Assembly (NCBI GenBank): GCA_019925095.2 | Contig: CM034392.1 | Span: 1,805,501-1,869,500, forward strand | Length of the DNA: 64,000 nucleotides | Direction of reading: 5' to 3' | Source: Dendrolimus kikuchii | Lineage: Eukaryota; Arthropoda; Insecta; Lepidoptera; Lasiocampidae | Part shown: positions 29,280 to 40,594 of the stretch, in pieces | Layout of the letters: every line of letters starts with the position of its first letter | How positions within the stretch are numbered: the stretch's first letter is position 1 | Position numbers and translations under genes: made by a program | The notes under the pieces: model-generated | Database searches by the model: none | Told to the model about the DNA's origin: nothing | Seen by the model: the letters and a program-made list of their open reading frames with translations, nothing else

Positions 29280-29640
29280 TTTAGCAATAAACAAAAGAGT
29301 ATATATGCGTGTATGTATCAAATACATGGTAGTGTGTGTATTGTTTTTTTATTGAGGTGGTAGGGCATTTGCCCGACTGGATGGCCACCACCCCTAGTCT
29401 AAAGTATGTCGCCATAATGACCTTGAGTTGTGTTCCGGCACTAGTGACCAGGTTCCAGTCTCCCTTAAGAGAGCAGCAGCGTATTTGTAGTACCTCTGGT
29501 GTTGCAAATGTCCATAGGCGATGATAACCACTTTCTATCGAGTGGGTCGTCAGCCTGTCTGCTGTACTCCCGCAATAATTTAAAAAAAAAATATTATCAT
29601 TCTGCACTCCTTCTCTATATAAACTATAATAATCGTCTTA
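29280..29640 (+). repeat. Family-O repeat fragment, split by family B
   Basis: AATAAACAAAAGAGTATATA before and CATTCTGCACTCCTTCTCTA after the insertion at 29346-29590. Confidence 0.65.
29346..29590 (+). mobile_element. Family-B retroposon, 5' truncated, nested in family O
   Basis: GTGGTAGGGCATTTGCCC to CTCCCGCAATAATTTAAAAA. The family-O repeat is continuous if this piece is removed (compare 44420-44735). Confidence 0.75.
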
Positions 29641-29819
29641 TTAATAAAAGTGGAGTAAATCTAGATCAGCTTTACTTGTGGTATTATCTCAGAAGCAACC
29701 AACATCAGTATTAATAAACGTGGAGTAAACAAGAAGTAGACTAATTCGAATTCAGTCTCCGAGTAAAAGTTACTCCAAGCTGCTGGATAGTTTTGTGATG
29801 GATTAAGCATAGACTAAGC

Positions 29820-29995
29820 GCCGCTCCTGTTGGTCTTAGCATGATGATATATAGCCTATAGCCTTCCTCGATAAATGAGCTATCTAACACTGAAAGAATT
29901 TTTTAAATCAGACCAGTAAGTAGGTCCTGAGATTAGCGCGGTCAAGCAAACAAACAAACAAACTTCAGCTTTGTATATTAATCTAGATATAAGAC
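29820..29995 (-). mobile_element. Partial Lep1-like Helitron
   Basis: CGCTCCTGTTGGTCTTAGCA to CTTTGTATATTAATCTAGATA. The end with the GCGGGCACAGCTAG motif is missing. Confidence 0.7.
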
Positions 29996-30077
29996 TATAA
30001 GACCGATCCTAAACAATTGAAAAGGAGCGAAGCTAAAGAAGAAGTTCAATATACAAGTTGTAAATAACGTAAGTTGG

Positions 30078-30182
30078 TTTTTTTTTATTGCAGGAGATCA
30101 GCAGACAGGCAGACGGCCCACTTGATGGAAAGCGGTTACCATCGCCTATGAAATTGTATTCTTTCTCCGTTCCTGCACGGAT
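30078..30182 (-). mobile_element. Family-B retroposon with a large internal deletion
   Basis: TTTTTATTGCAGGAGATCAG through ACCATCGCCTATG jumps directly to AAATTGTATTCTTTCTCCG and CCTGCACGGAT. About 210 bp of the middle is missing while both ends are intact. Confidence 0.75.
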
Positions 30183-30407
30183 ATGTATATCGTGTATGTG
30201 ATAATTATTTACATTTTCTACAAAACACTGTTACGGTTAAATATGGCAACTTAACCAACGGTTGACAATTTTGCCAATAGGTCTTCGGCTTTCATTTATT
30301 ATTATTACCTGTAACAAAATTACTTTTTGAGCATATAACATCACAGAGTCATGCTCAAAAAAGACATTTTGTGAGAGGTAATAGAAAGCTTGCAAACGAA
30401 AACCTAT

Positions 30408-30792
30408 ACATACATACATAACTTCACGCCAGTTCCCTTGCGGGGTAGGCACGAACAACAGAGCGCCATTTAGGCTTATTCATACACACCTCACTTGCTT
30501 CTTTGACATTCATAACTCTTGTCATGCACGCTCGTCTGTTCTTAAGGCTCCTGACATCACCTTCTGCTAGTACACGATCAATTTGATCATGGAAGGTGTG
30601 TCGTGGCCTTCCACGACTTCTGCATCCATCCACTTTTGCATTGTATATCTGTTTAGTCATTCTTTCCACATGCCCGAAACACCGGAGCATTCCTTTCCTT
30701 ACCTTCACCCCGACACTCTCTTTCAGACCAACTCTCTTTCTTACTTCGGTATTACGAACGCGGTCCGCGAGCGTCACTCCGCAGATTTCTCC
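30408..30792 (-). pseudogene. RTE-type LINE, C-terminal region, minus copy
   Basis: Minus frame with [31 protein letters not shown] and ARELA before the stop. Open but 5' truncated. Confidence 0.78.
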
Positions 30793-31149
30793 GCACGAAA
30801 ACCTATAATGGCAAAATTGACAACCATTGGTTAAGTTGCCAGATTTCACGTTAGTGACAAAACCATCGAGGCTCGTGCAAGTTTATATTATAAACTCAAC
30901 TCGTCTAACAAACTGGGCAATGTTCTTTAATCACTTTAGTTGAAAGGCACAAAACTGGAAGGACTGGAAACCAACCATTCAATGACATTTATTTGTTTCA
31001 TCGAAATTAAAAGACAGAAATGAACCGTCTAGTATAAAGCTTTACCATCTAGGAGCAGTCTTATATTTCTTGAAACTGTATTGACTATAAGACATTACTT
31101 GTTAGCGAAACAACTGAACTATAAGTCTATATATACTAGTACAGTAGTA

Positions 31150-31154
31150 GTATA

Positions 31155-31250
<96 letters not shown>

Positions 31251-31260
31251 GTATGTGTGT
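31150..31260. repeat. (AT)n microsatellite
   Basis: Long AT run with a few GTAT interruptions. Further AT tracts flank the two Helitron-type elements to 31750. Confidence 0.95.
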
Positions 31261-31265
31261 ATATA

Positions 31266-31473
31266 TCTTAATATATATGAATTACGTGTCACGTTGTTTG
31301 TCCGCGATGGACTCCTAAACTACTTGACCGATTTTAATCAAATTTGCACACCGTGTGCAGTTTGATCCGACTTGAAAGATAGGATAGCCTACATTTGGAC
31401 CCGGTAGGTGGCGCTGCAATCGGGTTCTAAATTTTATTTCTTCAGGGCAGAACAACGTCTGCCGGGACAGCTA

Positions 31474-31474
<1 letters not shown>
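31266..31474 (+). mobile_element. Helitron-type element (H) in an (AT)n tract
   Basis: Starts TCTTAATATATATGAATTAC and ends GCCGGGACAGCTAG, with (AT)n on both sides. Confidence 0.78.
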
Positions 31475-31526
<52 letters not shown>

Positions 31527-31529
<3 letters not shown>

Positions 31530-31725
31530 TTATATATATAATTCTTCTGTACGTGTGTTGACAGTGAACTCCTAAACGGTCGGACCGATTTGAATGATTT
31601 TTTTTTGTGTGTTCAAGTGGATTCGAGGATGGTTTAGATTCACAATTGGACCCGGTAGGTGGCGCTGCAATCGGGTTCTAAATTTTATTTCTTCAGGGCT
31701 GAACAACGTCTGCCGGGACAGCTAG
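31527..31725 (+). mobile_element. Helitron-type element (H), second in the same (AT)n tract
   Basis: Starts TCTTTATATATATAATTCTT and ends GCCGGGACAGCTAG. It belongs to a subfamily with TTGACAGTGAACTCC rather than GTCCGCGATGGACTCC. Confidence 0.77.
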
Positions 31726-31829
31726 TATATATATATATATATATATATAATATTATAAAGTTAGAAAAATGTATTGTCTGTACATTGAAGCTATTAAAAA
31801 AAACTGGAATAGACTATATAAACGGATGG

Positions 31830-32165
31830 AGAACACGATGCATTGTTTTTAGATTTCTTGTATTTGTTCGAGATTCACGTAAAAACTACTGGCCGATTTC
31901 GATGCGGTTTTGCTGATCGATAGCTAATTTTTAGACATAAAATCTGCATTACTGTTTAACCTGGGAATCCCGCGGGAAAATTTCTGGGAATGATATAAAA
32001 TGGCCAGACCAAAAAAAAAATCAAATGCCAATGTAATTTTTTCACTGATCGATAGCAACATATCATTCTATTTTGCATTCCTTTTTGAATGCTCGGTACT
32101 TTGTGTCCCGGCAATCCCGCGGGATTTTCAGAGCAAGCGTGGATTCATTCGCGGGCATATCCTAC
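31830..32165 (+). repeat. CCCGCGGGA-rich repeat, possibly Helitron-type
   Basis: TTCACGTAAAAACTACTGGC, GGAATCCCGCGGGAAAATTT and a right end GCGGGCATATCCTACTTAG. Ends are not certain. Confidence 0.5.
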
Positions 32166-32733
32166 TTAGTATATAATAAGATGACGTTGAACTAAATCAG
32201 CTTTGTTCTAAAAACCTCCAGTTGTTTAATGAGTAACTTAGTACACTTATTTTGTTAAATATATTATTTAAGCAATAAATGATTATCATTCAAAACCGTT
32301 TGTTGGCAACATTTTTGACTGTAAGTTTTAGAATTAAATTATGGCTTTATTCACTTATTAATTTAAAACTAAGTGTTAACCCTGTTAACTGTAGGTAACA
32401 GGATTAACCATGGGTTTTATCTAAATAAAAGTTATTGTTAAATTCATTGCGGTTACGTAGCAATGAGCTACAAACTCAATCTACGGGCTACGATCCATAG
32501 TAATGCTTTGCTACGGACATGCTACGCATGTGCTCGACAGTCATTACTGTTATGTTCCATAATTGTTGTATTTATAGACCTGTTTGGCTATTATCATTAG
32601 GTACGTAATTATAGAATCAAAGTATACATACGTATTTATATTTGGGAATAGATATTAGTTAAAATATTAAAAATGTGGTGTGCTCCATATTGAATACCAA
32701 TCGATGTCTTCGGATGTGCATTAGACATCTTTC

Positions 32734-32866
32734 TATAAATACTCCGCGTGGGTGTCACTGGTGCGAATAATGCAGGCTGCAAGTGCAGCTACGGCAGAGC
32801 GAGCGGGACGGGTGGATTGGCGGTACGGCGCGCGCGAGCAGGACGCCGGCTGCGGCAATGGCCAAG
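32734..32866 (+). promoter_or_regulatory. Putative promoter and first exon of the C5-epimerase gene
   Basis: A TATA-like box (TATAAATA, 32734-32741) lies at the left edge of a GC-rich block. A TCACT initiator-like motif follows at 32755. An ATG with good context (GGCAATGG) is at 32858-32860, giving ATG GCC AAG followed by a strong 5' splice site (AAG|GTATGC, donor at 32867). Spliced to the acceptor before 43155, it reads M-A-K-V-A-S-V and continues in frame into the recognised N-terminus. This is inference: no other open first exon was seen, and an upstream ATG at 32770 is in another frame. Confidence 0.5.
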
Positions 32867-33290
32867 GTATGCATGCACTAGCACTGATGTTATCACCACG
32901 ATGCACTGGGCTGGTGGGGCCGGGGCCGGGCGTGCCGGTTACATAAGCGAGGCGTTCGGCCGCGGCGCGCGTGTGGCGGTTACCTCTCTGGCCATCGCGG
33001 CATGTCCGCGCGTGGCCTGTGGCGGCGCGCGCTCACGCCGCCATCGTAGGCCGTGGCCGGAGTCGCGGAGGCCCTCGCGGCGCTCTCAGCGGTGTCGCTG
33101 CGGCGCTGCGGCGCGGTGCGCTCTGGCGCTGGGCGCTGGGGGGCGCGCGTGGGCGACGATCGATGTGCGCCGCGCGGCTGCGCTGCCGGACCCGCACGAC
33201 GCCCGACGAACTCTGCCGGAGCGCCGCGGGGCCCGGCGGAGGGGGCCGAGCGCGCGCCGCACCTAGCGCCCCTAGCTGGGTTGCCACATA
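32867..33290 (+). other. GC-rich island after the putative epimerase first exon
   Basis: Very CpG-rich (GGCGGCGCGCGCTCACGCCG and similar). It follows the putative donor at 32867 and would be the start of intron 1. Long frames on both strands are explained by base composition. Confidence 0.55.
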
Positions 33291-33443
33291 TTACCTCCAC
33301 AAAACATGTGACACCCGACTAAATAAAATAAAACATTCACTGCCTGTGCTTAGAAGGCTGTCTCATATTTCGCCCAACAATTAAGCATTGCCACACAGCG
33401 TGGCAACGCAGTAAGCCTTCTAGGCTGGGCAATTTATGTTTAT

Positions 33444-33818
33444 ACATACATACATACATAACTTCACGCCAGTTCCCTTGCGGGATAGGCACGAACAACA
33501 GAGCGCCATTCAGGCTTATTCTTACACAGCTCACTTGCTTCTTTGACATTCATAGCTCTTGTCATGCGCGTTCGTCTGTTCTTAAGGCTCTTGACATCAG
33601 CTTCTGCTAGTACACGATCAATTTGATTATGGAAGGTGTGTCGTGGTCTTCCACGACTTCTGCATCCATCCACTTCTGCATTGTATAGTCATTGCATGTT
33701 TAGTCATTCTTTCAACATGCATTCTTTCCACGTTGCCGAACCAGCGGAGCATTCCTTTCCTTACACCGACACTCTCTTTCAGACCAACTCTCTTTCTTAG
33801 TTCGGTATTACGAAAGCT
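33444..33818 (-). pseudogene. RTE-type LINE, C-terminal region, minus copy
   Basis: ACATACATACATAACTTCAC to AGACCAACTCTCTTTCTTAG, with several small differences from the other copies. Confidence 0.75.
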
Positions 33819-34165
33819 ATTAGGTTAGATTATTGTCCTTAGGGCTGGCAACCCGGACGCCGGTGCATCCGCGGGTGACCCACTTGCGGCGCACAGTGAC
33901 CCGCTTAGCGGCACACCACCACGCACCAACACACACCGCCAATGCACTACGCCCGCACTATTTATATAAATTCTTATGTATTGTGCGCTTATCTGATTTG
34001 CCCGGTATCAAAGACTTGAGCTCTGCTCACATGGTAAAGCTACATTTTTAGGGTTTCGATATACATACATATTATCACGCTAGTTTCCAATGGGAGTAGG
34101 CAGGATAGTTTGAACCAAATTAGTCTATAAAATTCATTGCTGTCGTTAGTCCGTCTAAAACTTTT
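33819..34165. other. No gene recognised
   Basis: A short GC-rich piece at 33840-33955 (GCATCCGCGGGTGACCCACT) without a clear frame, then AT-rich sequence. Confidence 0.4.
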
Positions 34166-34477
34166 ATCCGTGTAGGAATGGAGAAAGAATACAATTTCCT
34201 GTGGCCAGGCGGCCTGTCGTAAGAGACGACAAAACAACTCACAGCCAGGTGGTAGGGTGTTTGCCCGACTGGATGGCTACCAACCCTGGTTTAGAGTATG
34301 CCGCCATAAAAATCTTGAGTTGTGTTCCGGCATTAATGACCAGGTTACAGTTTCCCTTAAGAGAGCAGCAGCGCATTTGTAGCAGCTTTGGTGTTGCAAA
34401 TGTTCATAGACGATGGTAACCGCTTTCCATGAAGTGGGCTGTCTGCCTGTCTGCTGAACTCCTGCAATAAAAAAATC
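34166..34477 (+). mobile_element. Family-B retroposon, full length
   Basis: ATCCGTGTAGGAATGGAG to ACTCCTGCAATAAAAAA. Confidence 0.8.
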
Positions 34478-34484
34478 TCAAAAA

Positions 34485-34569
34485 CGGCTTGACCGATTTT
34501 GATGTAATTTTGTCTGTGCGTTTGAATGGGTCCCGGGATGGTTTAGATGCACGTTTGGAACCGGTAGGT
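34485..34569 (+). repeat. Helitron-type fragment (H), cut by a family-B insertion
   Basis: AACGGCTTGACCGATTTTGA to GGAACCGGTAGGT, then directly the family-B tail. Confidence 0.6.
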
Positions 34570-34878
34570 TTTTTATTATGTTTATTGCTGAAGCTCAGCA
34601 GACAGGCTGACGGCCAAAGTGGTTACCGTCGCCTATGGACTTAAACAATACCAGTTGTGCCGCCAATACGCTGCCGGCCTTAAAAGAGAAACTGGAACCT
34701 GGCCACTGATGCCGGAACACAACTCAAAGTTGTTATGGTGCCATACTCTAGATCAGGGGTGGTAGCCCTCCAGTCAGACAAATGCCCTACCACCTGGCTG
34801 TGGGTTGTTTTGTCGCCCCTTACGACAGGCCGCTCGGCCACGGGAAATTGTATTCTTTCTCCGTTCCTGCACGGAAGA
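34570..34878 (-). mobile_element. Family-B retroposon, minus copy
   Basis: TTTTTTATTATGTTTATTGC to CCGTTCCTGCACGG. It cuts a Helitron-type fragment (34485-34569) and meets a + fragment at 34885. Confidence 0.78.
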
Positions 34879-34884
34879 ATTATT

Positions 34885-35040
34885 GCGTGCCAACATTAGT
34901 CGTTAGGTTCCAGTCTGCCTTAAGAGAGCAGCAGCGCATTTGTAGCACCTTTGGTGTTGCAAGTGTCCATAGACGATGATAACCGCTTTCCATCAGGTGG
35001 GCCGTCCGCCCTTATGCTAAACGCATTCAATAAAAAAAAA
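34885..35040 (+). mobile_element. Family-B retroposon, 5' truncated
   Basis: GCCAACATTAGTCGTTAGG to GCATTCAATAAAAAAAA, corresponding to the last 150 bp of the family. Confidence 0.7.
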
Positions 35041-35184
35041 TAAGTTGAAAGCAAAGACGATCAATGAAGAAGTACTTTATATAATAATAATAATTTATTT
35101 ATTTCAAGACAACACAGTCACACACAGATAAACAAACACACACAATAATGTCATTAGTAATATTTGTTCCTATGTCTATGTTAG

Positions 35185-35966
35185 TAATTAATGACTAGCG
35201 CTGATTTAGTCCTCTTAATGAAGGACCAAATTAGTGGGCAGTCAAATTTATCAGCTATTCCCATCAGGATAATGGTCGATGATGTTATGCTGGAGCAAGT
35301 GAATGAGTTTGTATATCTTGGATGTGCTTTTAGCAGGGATGGAAGGTACACCGCTGATATAGAAAGAAGAGTAAATTTGGGGAATAGTTTGAATGGAGCG
35401 TTAGGTAAACTTCTAGGCGCTAAGAACCTCAGCCAGAAGGCCCAGCTCGCCATACACAACGCGGTGCTGGTACCTACGCTCACGTATGGAAGCGAGAGTT
35501 GGGTATGGAAGAGAGAGCATGAAAGTAGAGTAAACGCGGTTGAGATGCGAGCACTGCGCAAAATCTGCGGAGTGACGCTCGCGGACCGCGTTCGTAATAC
35601 CGAAGTAAGAAAGAGAGTTGGTCTGAAAGAGAGTGTCAGGGTGAAGGTAAGAAAAGGAATGCTCCGGTGGTTCGGGCATGTGGAAAGAATGCATGATGAA
35701 AGAATGACTAAACAGATATACAATGCAAAAGTGGATGGATGCAGAAGTCGTGGAAGGCCACGACACACCTTCCATGATCAAATTGATCGTGTACTAGCGG
35801 AGGGTGATGTCAGGAGCCTTAAGAACAGACGAGTGTGCATGACAAGAATTATGAATGTCTAAGAAGCAAGTGAGGTGTGTAAGAATGGGCCTAAATGGCG
35901 CTCTGTTGTTCGTGCCTACCCCGCAAGGGAACTGGCGTGAAGTTATGTATGTATGTATGTATGTAT
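35185..35966 (+). pseudogene. Longest RTE-type LINE fragment in the window
   Basis: About 780 bp. The frame starts near 35191 (LMKDQISGQSNLSAIPI) and continues with [34 protein letters not shown] and [20 protein letters not shown], ending (TATG)n. A stop in the MNV codon run (TGAATGTCTAAG) breaks the last 30 codons. The reverse transcriptase core itself is missing. Confidence 0.82.
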
Positions 35967-36121
35967 TCCCATCAGGATGCTGTTGCTGCTACTACGAAGC
36001 TAAAGCTGTATGGTAAAGAAGAAACGGACAATTTTAAAAACACTGTAAGAAAGAAGAGAGAAAATGTTTGGCCATTTAGTACGATACATTAAGTATATAT
36101 CTATGCAATATATAACATTTC

Positions 36122-36125
<4 letters not shown>

Positions 36126-36174
<49 letters not shown>
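36126..36174. repeat. (AT)n microsatellite
   Basis: About 24 AT dinucleotides. Confidence 0.95.
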
Positions 36175-36176
<2 letters not shown>

Positions 36177-36244
36177 TTTATGTATTTATTATTAAAATGT
36201 AAGTAGTTTGTACTATATGTTACGTATACCACCATCGCCATTAT

Positions 36245-36392
36245 CATCTCAATTCATTCCTGGGGTTGTCTGGAAGAGATCGCTTTTTAGCGATAAGACC
36301 GCCCTTTGTACATAACTAGATATAATTTTAGTCTTTAAGTTCATGTTTGTATTGGTGTACATTAAAGAGTTATCTATCTATCTACGATACGA
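36245..36392 (+). repeat. Family-N retroposon tail
   Basis: GTTGTCTGGAAGAGATCGCT, TAGCGATAAGACCGCCC, ending TTAAAGAGTTATCTATCTAT. Confidence 0.65.
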
Positions 36393-36994
36393 CACCTTAT
36401 GCATGTTATTCGAAGGCAAAGGGGACGCTAGGACTGGGAAGGGAAGTCCAAGGAGAGCATATATGAATCTAACAAAGAAATAGTGGGTGTCGTGAAAACT
36501 ACTGAGCGGATTTAAATGAAAGTCGACACAAAGTTAGCTTATACCCCGTAACAGAACTTAGGATTATTTTTATATCGATAAATAGCGTCGTTTCCGCGGT
36601 TTGGATGAATATCGAAAAACATGGCGCTGCGATCGCATCCTTTTTGAAAACTACTGAACGTATATGAATGAAACTCGACACAGAGCTGGCTTAGGTATAT
36701 CCCGAAACAACACTTGGGATACTTTTTATCCCGGTAAATGAAGTCGTTTCCATAAAATAGATGACGCTGCAATCGCACTTTTTATAAATACTTACGTTGT
36801 CATAGGAAACAAATCATTCATTGTTTTACTTCAAATCAGGTTGGCTTCGACTCATCTCTATATTTGGCTGGCCAGTTGTTTAGGTTATATGGACTCAGTT
36901 TCTTTGTTATTATTCTATGTAAAAAACCGAACTAATTTTTGTGTAAGTAAAATAAAGCTACTGCTTAGGGTTTCACAAACTACTATCCAACTAA
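36393..36994. other. No gene; two related segments
   Basis: GTGAAAACTACTGAGCGGAT (36492) and TTGAAAACTACTGAACGTAT (36644) start two diverged repeats of about 150 bp, each with CCCGTAACAG- or CCCGAAACAAC-type and CGTTTCC motifs. Probably an old element. Confidence 0.4.
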
Positions 36995-37312
36995 AGAGTT
37001 TTTGGCGGGAACTGAAAGGAGATGTGCTGTGCAGTTTTATTTTCTAAAAATGTGTAAAATTACTCTAAAATGAACAATAGTTGTAGGATATTGATAGTTT
37101 TTGAGTAGTAAAAATGTATTTTTGTGAGAAATGTGAACTGTATAGACTAATGTGGCCTTTCGAGTTGTCACAAGAACTCCGTTGAATGGCTTTAGTTGAT
37201 AATCTACAGTTCAGCTGAGCTATACGTAGGCTTAACAAAATGAAGAAACGATATTTTAATCTAAGATCTGGCTTAAAAGCCTAGCTGCCAAGCCATAAAC
37301 CTAAATAAATAA
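36995..37312 (+). repeat. Family-L retroposon
   Basis: GAGTTTTTGGCGGGAACTGA, TGTGGCCTTTCGAGTTGTCA, ending CTGCCAAGCCATAAACC and an A-rich tail. Confidence 0.7.
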
Positions 37313-37794
37313 ATAAAAATAAACTATCCAAGGAAACTGTGACTTTCTTTCGTCTTCGAGTTACATGATAAAAACAATGACAACAAAGCTCGTATATTCA
37401 AATTAAACAATGCCAATTGAAGAGACAATTGTGTTTGCCTTTATTTCACAGTTCGTTATATCCATGCAGAGAATGCAGCGCGGAACGGCGACAGAATGTA
37501 AATAATGAAATTGTGTCAGTGGAATTGATAAAAGCTTAACATTGTATACATTTTCTGCCTATTTGTGGAAACAGTATTTGCAGTGCTTCGGTTCGCAGAA
37601 ATGTTGGATGTTTATGAATAGTATCGGGGAGAATTTATTGAGTGTATTTTTCGGGCTTCAACTGGGATAATTTTATAATTATTGACTGTGGTCATGATTC
37701 TTGTTTATAGCGTTAAAAATAATGCCTTTAACGAATAGCTACATTAGTGTATATACTATTGAGATATAACATGTCATCTAAGGTACATACATAT

Positions 37795-38289
37795 TGTTAC
37801 GAGTTGCAGGACTCGAATTAAAATGCCGTTGGAATTATTATAGAGTTTACTAGAACTATACAAACACGTATAACACAGGTACAAATATAACCGAACGCAA
37901 CAATCCAAACTTAATGCAGAAGATCGTAATTCAATAACACGCGCAAAGTCTGTCACTAAATAGATTACCGAATGTGCACAAGTCTTGCTTCGCTCGTGGT
38001 TATGGCTCGACTGCCTCGTCCCTCACTCGAGACATTACTTTATACTGCACAGATGCAATATGTCTGCTTGGCCGCGTGACCAAATTTCCTAGAATCAGTT
38101 TGTACTTTAAATCCGACACACCTGACTAATGACTGCCATAAAAGATTACTTTACACAATGGCCTTTTTTATAATCACAAATTTTAAACACAAAGTAAACA
38201 AAAGGAATCAGAATGCCGAAAGGTAATAAAATGTGTTTCTACAGGTATGCAGGTGTGAATTTGTCTTTGTCGGCGTCTAGGTCGTAACA
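37795..38289 (-). mobile_element. Solo LTR, copy 3 (495 bp)
   Basis: Begins TGTTACGAG and ends CGTAACA, flanked by ATAT on both sides (37791-37794 and 38290-38293). The interior matches copies 1 and 2, including GGTACAAATATAACC and AACACGCGCAAAGTC. Confidence 0.88.
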
Positions 38290-38499
38290 ATATGTTTACT
38301 GCCAATTAACGTCGCAGAATCGCTTCACAAATAACGTATTAAACACATCGCTACATCTGCTTGATATGTTCAATAACTATAACAGTATCCCAGACGAACT
38401 AGTAGTATCATTAAAAGTGAAATATGTTGAGTATCATGTTACGATACCGCAACAGAGACAACCGAAATGCACAAAAGAAAGAAATAAGGAAAGAAAGAA

Positions 38500-38640
38500 A
38501 GAAAATATTTATTTAGAGCAAGATAGAAAACAATAAATTATGGTGTCCTAAAAAGACTTACGCTCAGCATAATGCTGGTTTTACAACCAGCGCTGATCTT
38601 CCGCAAGGACCTCTGATAGCAGGTTCTATCTTACTATTTA
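38500..38640 (-). repeat. Probable retroposon with (GAAA)n at its left
   Basis: AAGAAAGAAAGAAAATATTT and then AAGACTTACGCTCAGCATAA with a small GCTGGTTTTACAACCAGC hairpin. A similar (GAAA)n start is at 4660. Confidence 0.35.
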
Positions 38641-39414
38641 TTTACTTGCCCTACCGTCGGTTGAACTTTGACATTTACTTGTATGGAGCTAATGTCAAAT
38701 TTAATCGTAAGGTAAAGGAACGGTTGTTAAGATATATGAATCGCGCCTGAGTGGTTAAGGGATGGAAGTGTTACAAAAAGACAAACTAACATTCACGTTT
38801 ATAATATTATTTCTTCCATGGTATTAGATAGATTTGGAGAATTGGTAGCCGCGAAGTAATTAGATTTGTCGCTCAGTCAGCTCGTCGGCTCGCCCCGGCG
38901 ATATATCGCATTAACGATAAACTCGTTTGTCACTTGAAGCCGTATCTCTGTCCAAAACTTTGCCCCAAAAGTTATGATTTAGCCAGTATATACTAGTAAG
39001 TATTTTTTTCTTATATTCAAACGTTTTTATTCAAATTAAGTTTGACTAGAGAAAGAAAGAAAGACAAAAAATATTTAAAGAATTAGCTACGTACTCACAT
39101 TGCTGACATGTATTTTAAAAATAAAAATATATTTTGAGAATTTGTACGCCGCATTTTCAGCAAACATGGTTGGCACTCGGCTTATTGCTGTGCCGACATA
39201 TGAGACACAACGCTGATTTTTAGTGCAAACCTTCCTTTTGGCGTAGTACTAAAACGACCCGAATATTTTAGAATATTGTTTAATGGATATAAGTTGAGAC
39301 GTGGTAGAGCCACGCTAGAACCATGATCTTGATTATAGCTCGGTCGATGTGATACCTCGCTCTCATAGAATATCGACGTGGAACAGTTAGCTTTGAGCTA
39401 GTTTCGTGTGATGA
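38641..39414. other. No gene recognised
   Basis: Mixed unique-looking sequence with no coding or repeat signal I can support. Confidence 0.45.
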
Positions 39415-39660
39415 GTGAGAGTCCTGATAGCCTCTTCCTCCTCTTGTCGCATCTTTCGTATCTCATCCTCCTATTCCTTCCCCTATCCAATCTCCTCTAG
39501 TTCATTCCTCCTGTGTTTCCTCTATCCTATCCAAGCTTTATCCCATCCCTCCTATCCTATCCCTGTATTCCATTCCTTTTATCCCACCGCAAATGCCGGC
39601 AAAGCGTTGGCTTTGCTCCTGGAGACAGTGTTTGAACCTGGTTGAAGATCGAATAAAAAT
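39415..39660 (+). repeat. Pyrimidine-rich stretch and retroposon-like tail
   Basis: Repeated CCTCCTATCC/CTATCC motifs, then CCGCAAATGCCGGCAAAGCG and AATAAAAATCAG. No coding function recognised. Confidence 0.35.
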
Positions 39661-39711
39661 CAGACACCGAAATACAAAAATATTCAAATCAATTACACGT
39701 AATAAAAATAT

Positions 39712-39870
39712 ATGTCAGGAGCCTTAAAAACAGACGAGCGTGCATGACAAGAGTTATGAATGTCAAAGAAGCAAGTGAGGTGTGTAAGAATAAGTCTAAA
39801 TAGCGCTCTGTTTTTCGTGTCTACCCCGCAAGGGAACTGGCGTGAAGTTATGTATGTATGTATGTATGTA
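39712..39870 (+). mobile_element. RTE-type LINE 3' end
   Basis: TGTCAGGAGCCTTAAAAACA to the (TATG)n tail. Confidence 0.75.
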
Positions 39871-40067
39871 AAAATATATAATCGGTGGGTCCTTTTTGAT
39901 CTATGCTAATTCAGTAAGAACACGTTTAACCCAAAGACATGGGAATTAATCTGAGGTTGAACACTTTCTGTAATGAGTTAAAAAGAATTGGCGTTCTCTA
40001 TGCTCAACAAAGTATACGAATAGCTATATGGCTACGTTCCACAAGAGACCTACAACGACCACGTTCA

Positions 40068-40396
40068 CATACATACATACACATACATACATACATAACT
40101 TCACACCAGTTCCCTTGCGGGGTAGGCACGAACAACAGAGTGCCATTTAGGCTTATTCTTACATACCTCACTTGCCTCTTTGACATTCATAACTCTTGTC
40201 ATGCAAGCTCGTCTGTTCTTAAGGCTCCTGACATCACCTCCTGCTAGTACACGATCAATTTGATCATAGAAGGTGTGTCGTGGCCTTCCACGACTTCTGC
40301 ATCCATCCACTTTTGCATTGTATATCTGTTTAGTCATTCTTTCATCGTGCATTCTTTCTACATGCCCGAACCACCGGAGCATTCCTTTCCTTACAA
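40068..40396 (-). pseudogene. RTE-type LINE, C-terminal region, minus copy
   Basis: Tail (CATA)n at the left, frame [19 protein letters not shown] to ARELV before the stop. Confidence 0.77.
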
Positions 40397-40594
40397 CGTT
40401 CACGACTGCGATTTTTGCGATGCTTGCGGGCGTTACAATCATAAACTCTGGTGGAACGGATTATGGAGCGTAGATGTTATAAACGACGAAATACACAAAT
40501 GTCGTGGGTCGATTTGAAAACCGCGCATTTTTTAATGTCAATCGGTAGAGAGAATTAATGCTCTGTAGTCAACGCCCACTTCAACCCAGCTTTT

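Noticed and set aside
8159..32686. 16-bp identity AAATGTGGTGTGCTCC between 8.16 kb (inverted) and 32.67 kb as a shared promoter element
   Set aside because: A match of this length is close to chance in 64 kb on both strands. It is kept only as a remark.
32748..33384. Several 90-170 codon frames on both strands in the GC-rich block
   Set aside because: They overlap in many frames, are Arg/Ala/Gly-rich and have no family features. GC-rich DNA lacks stops by composition.
35191..35862. 223-codon frame as a possible host gene
   Set aside because: It is the C-terminal part of the RTE-type LINE found more than 15 times in the window.
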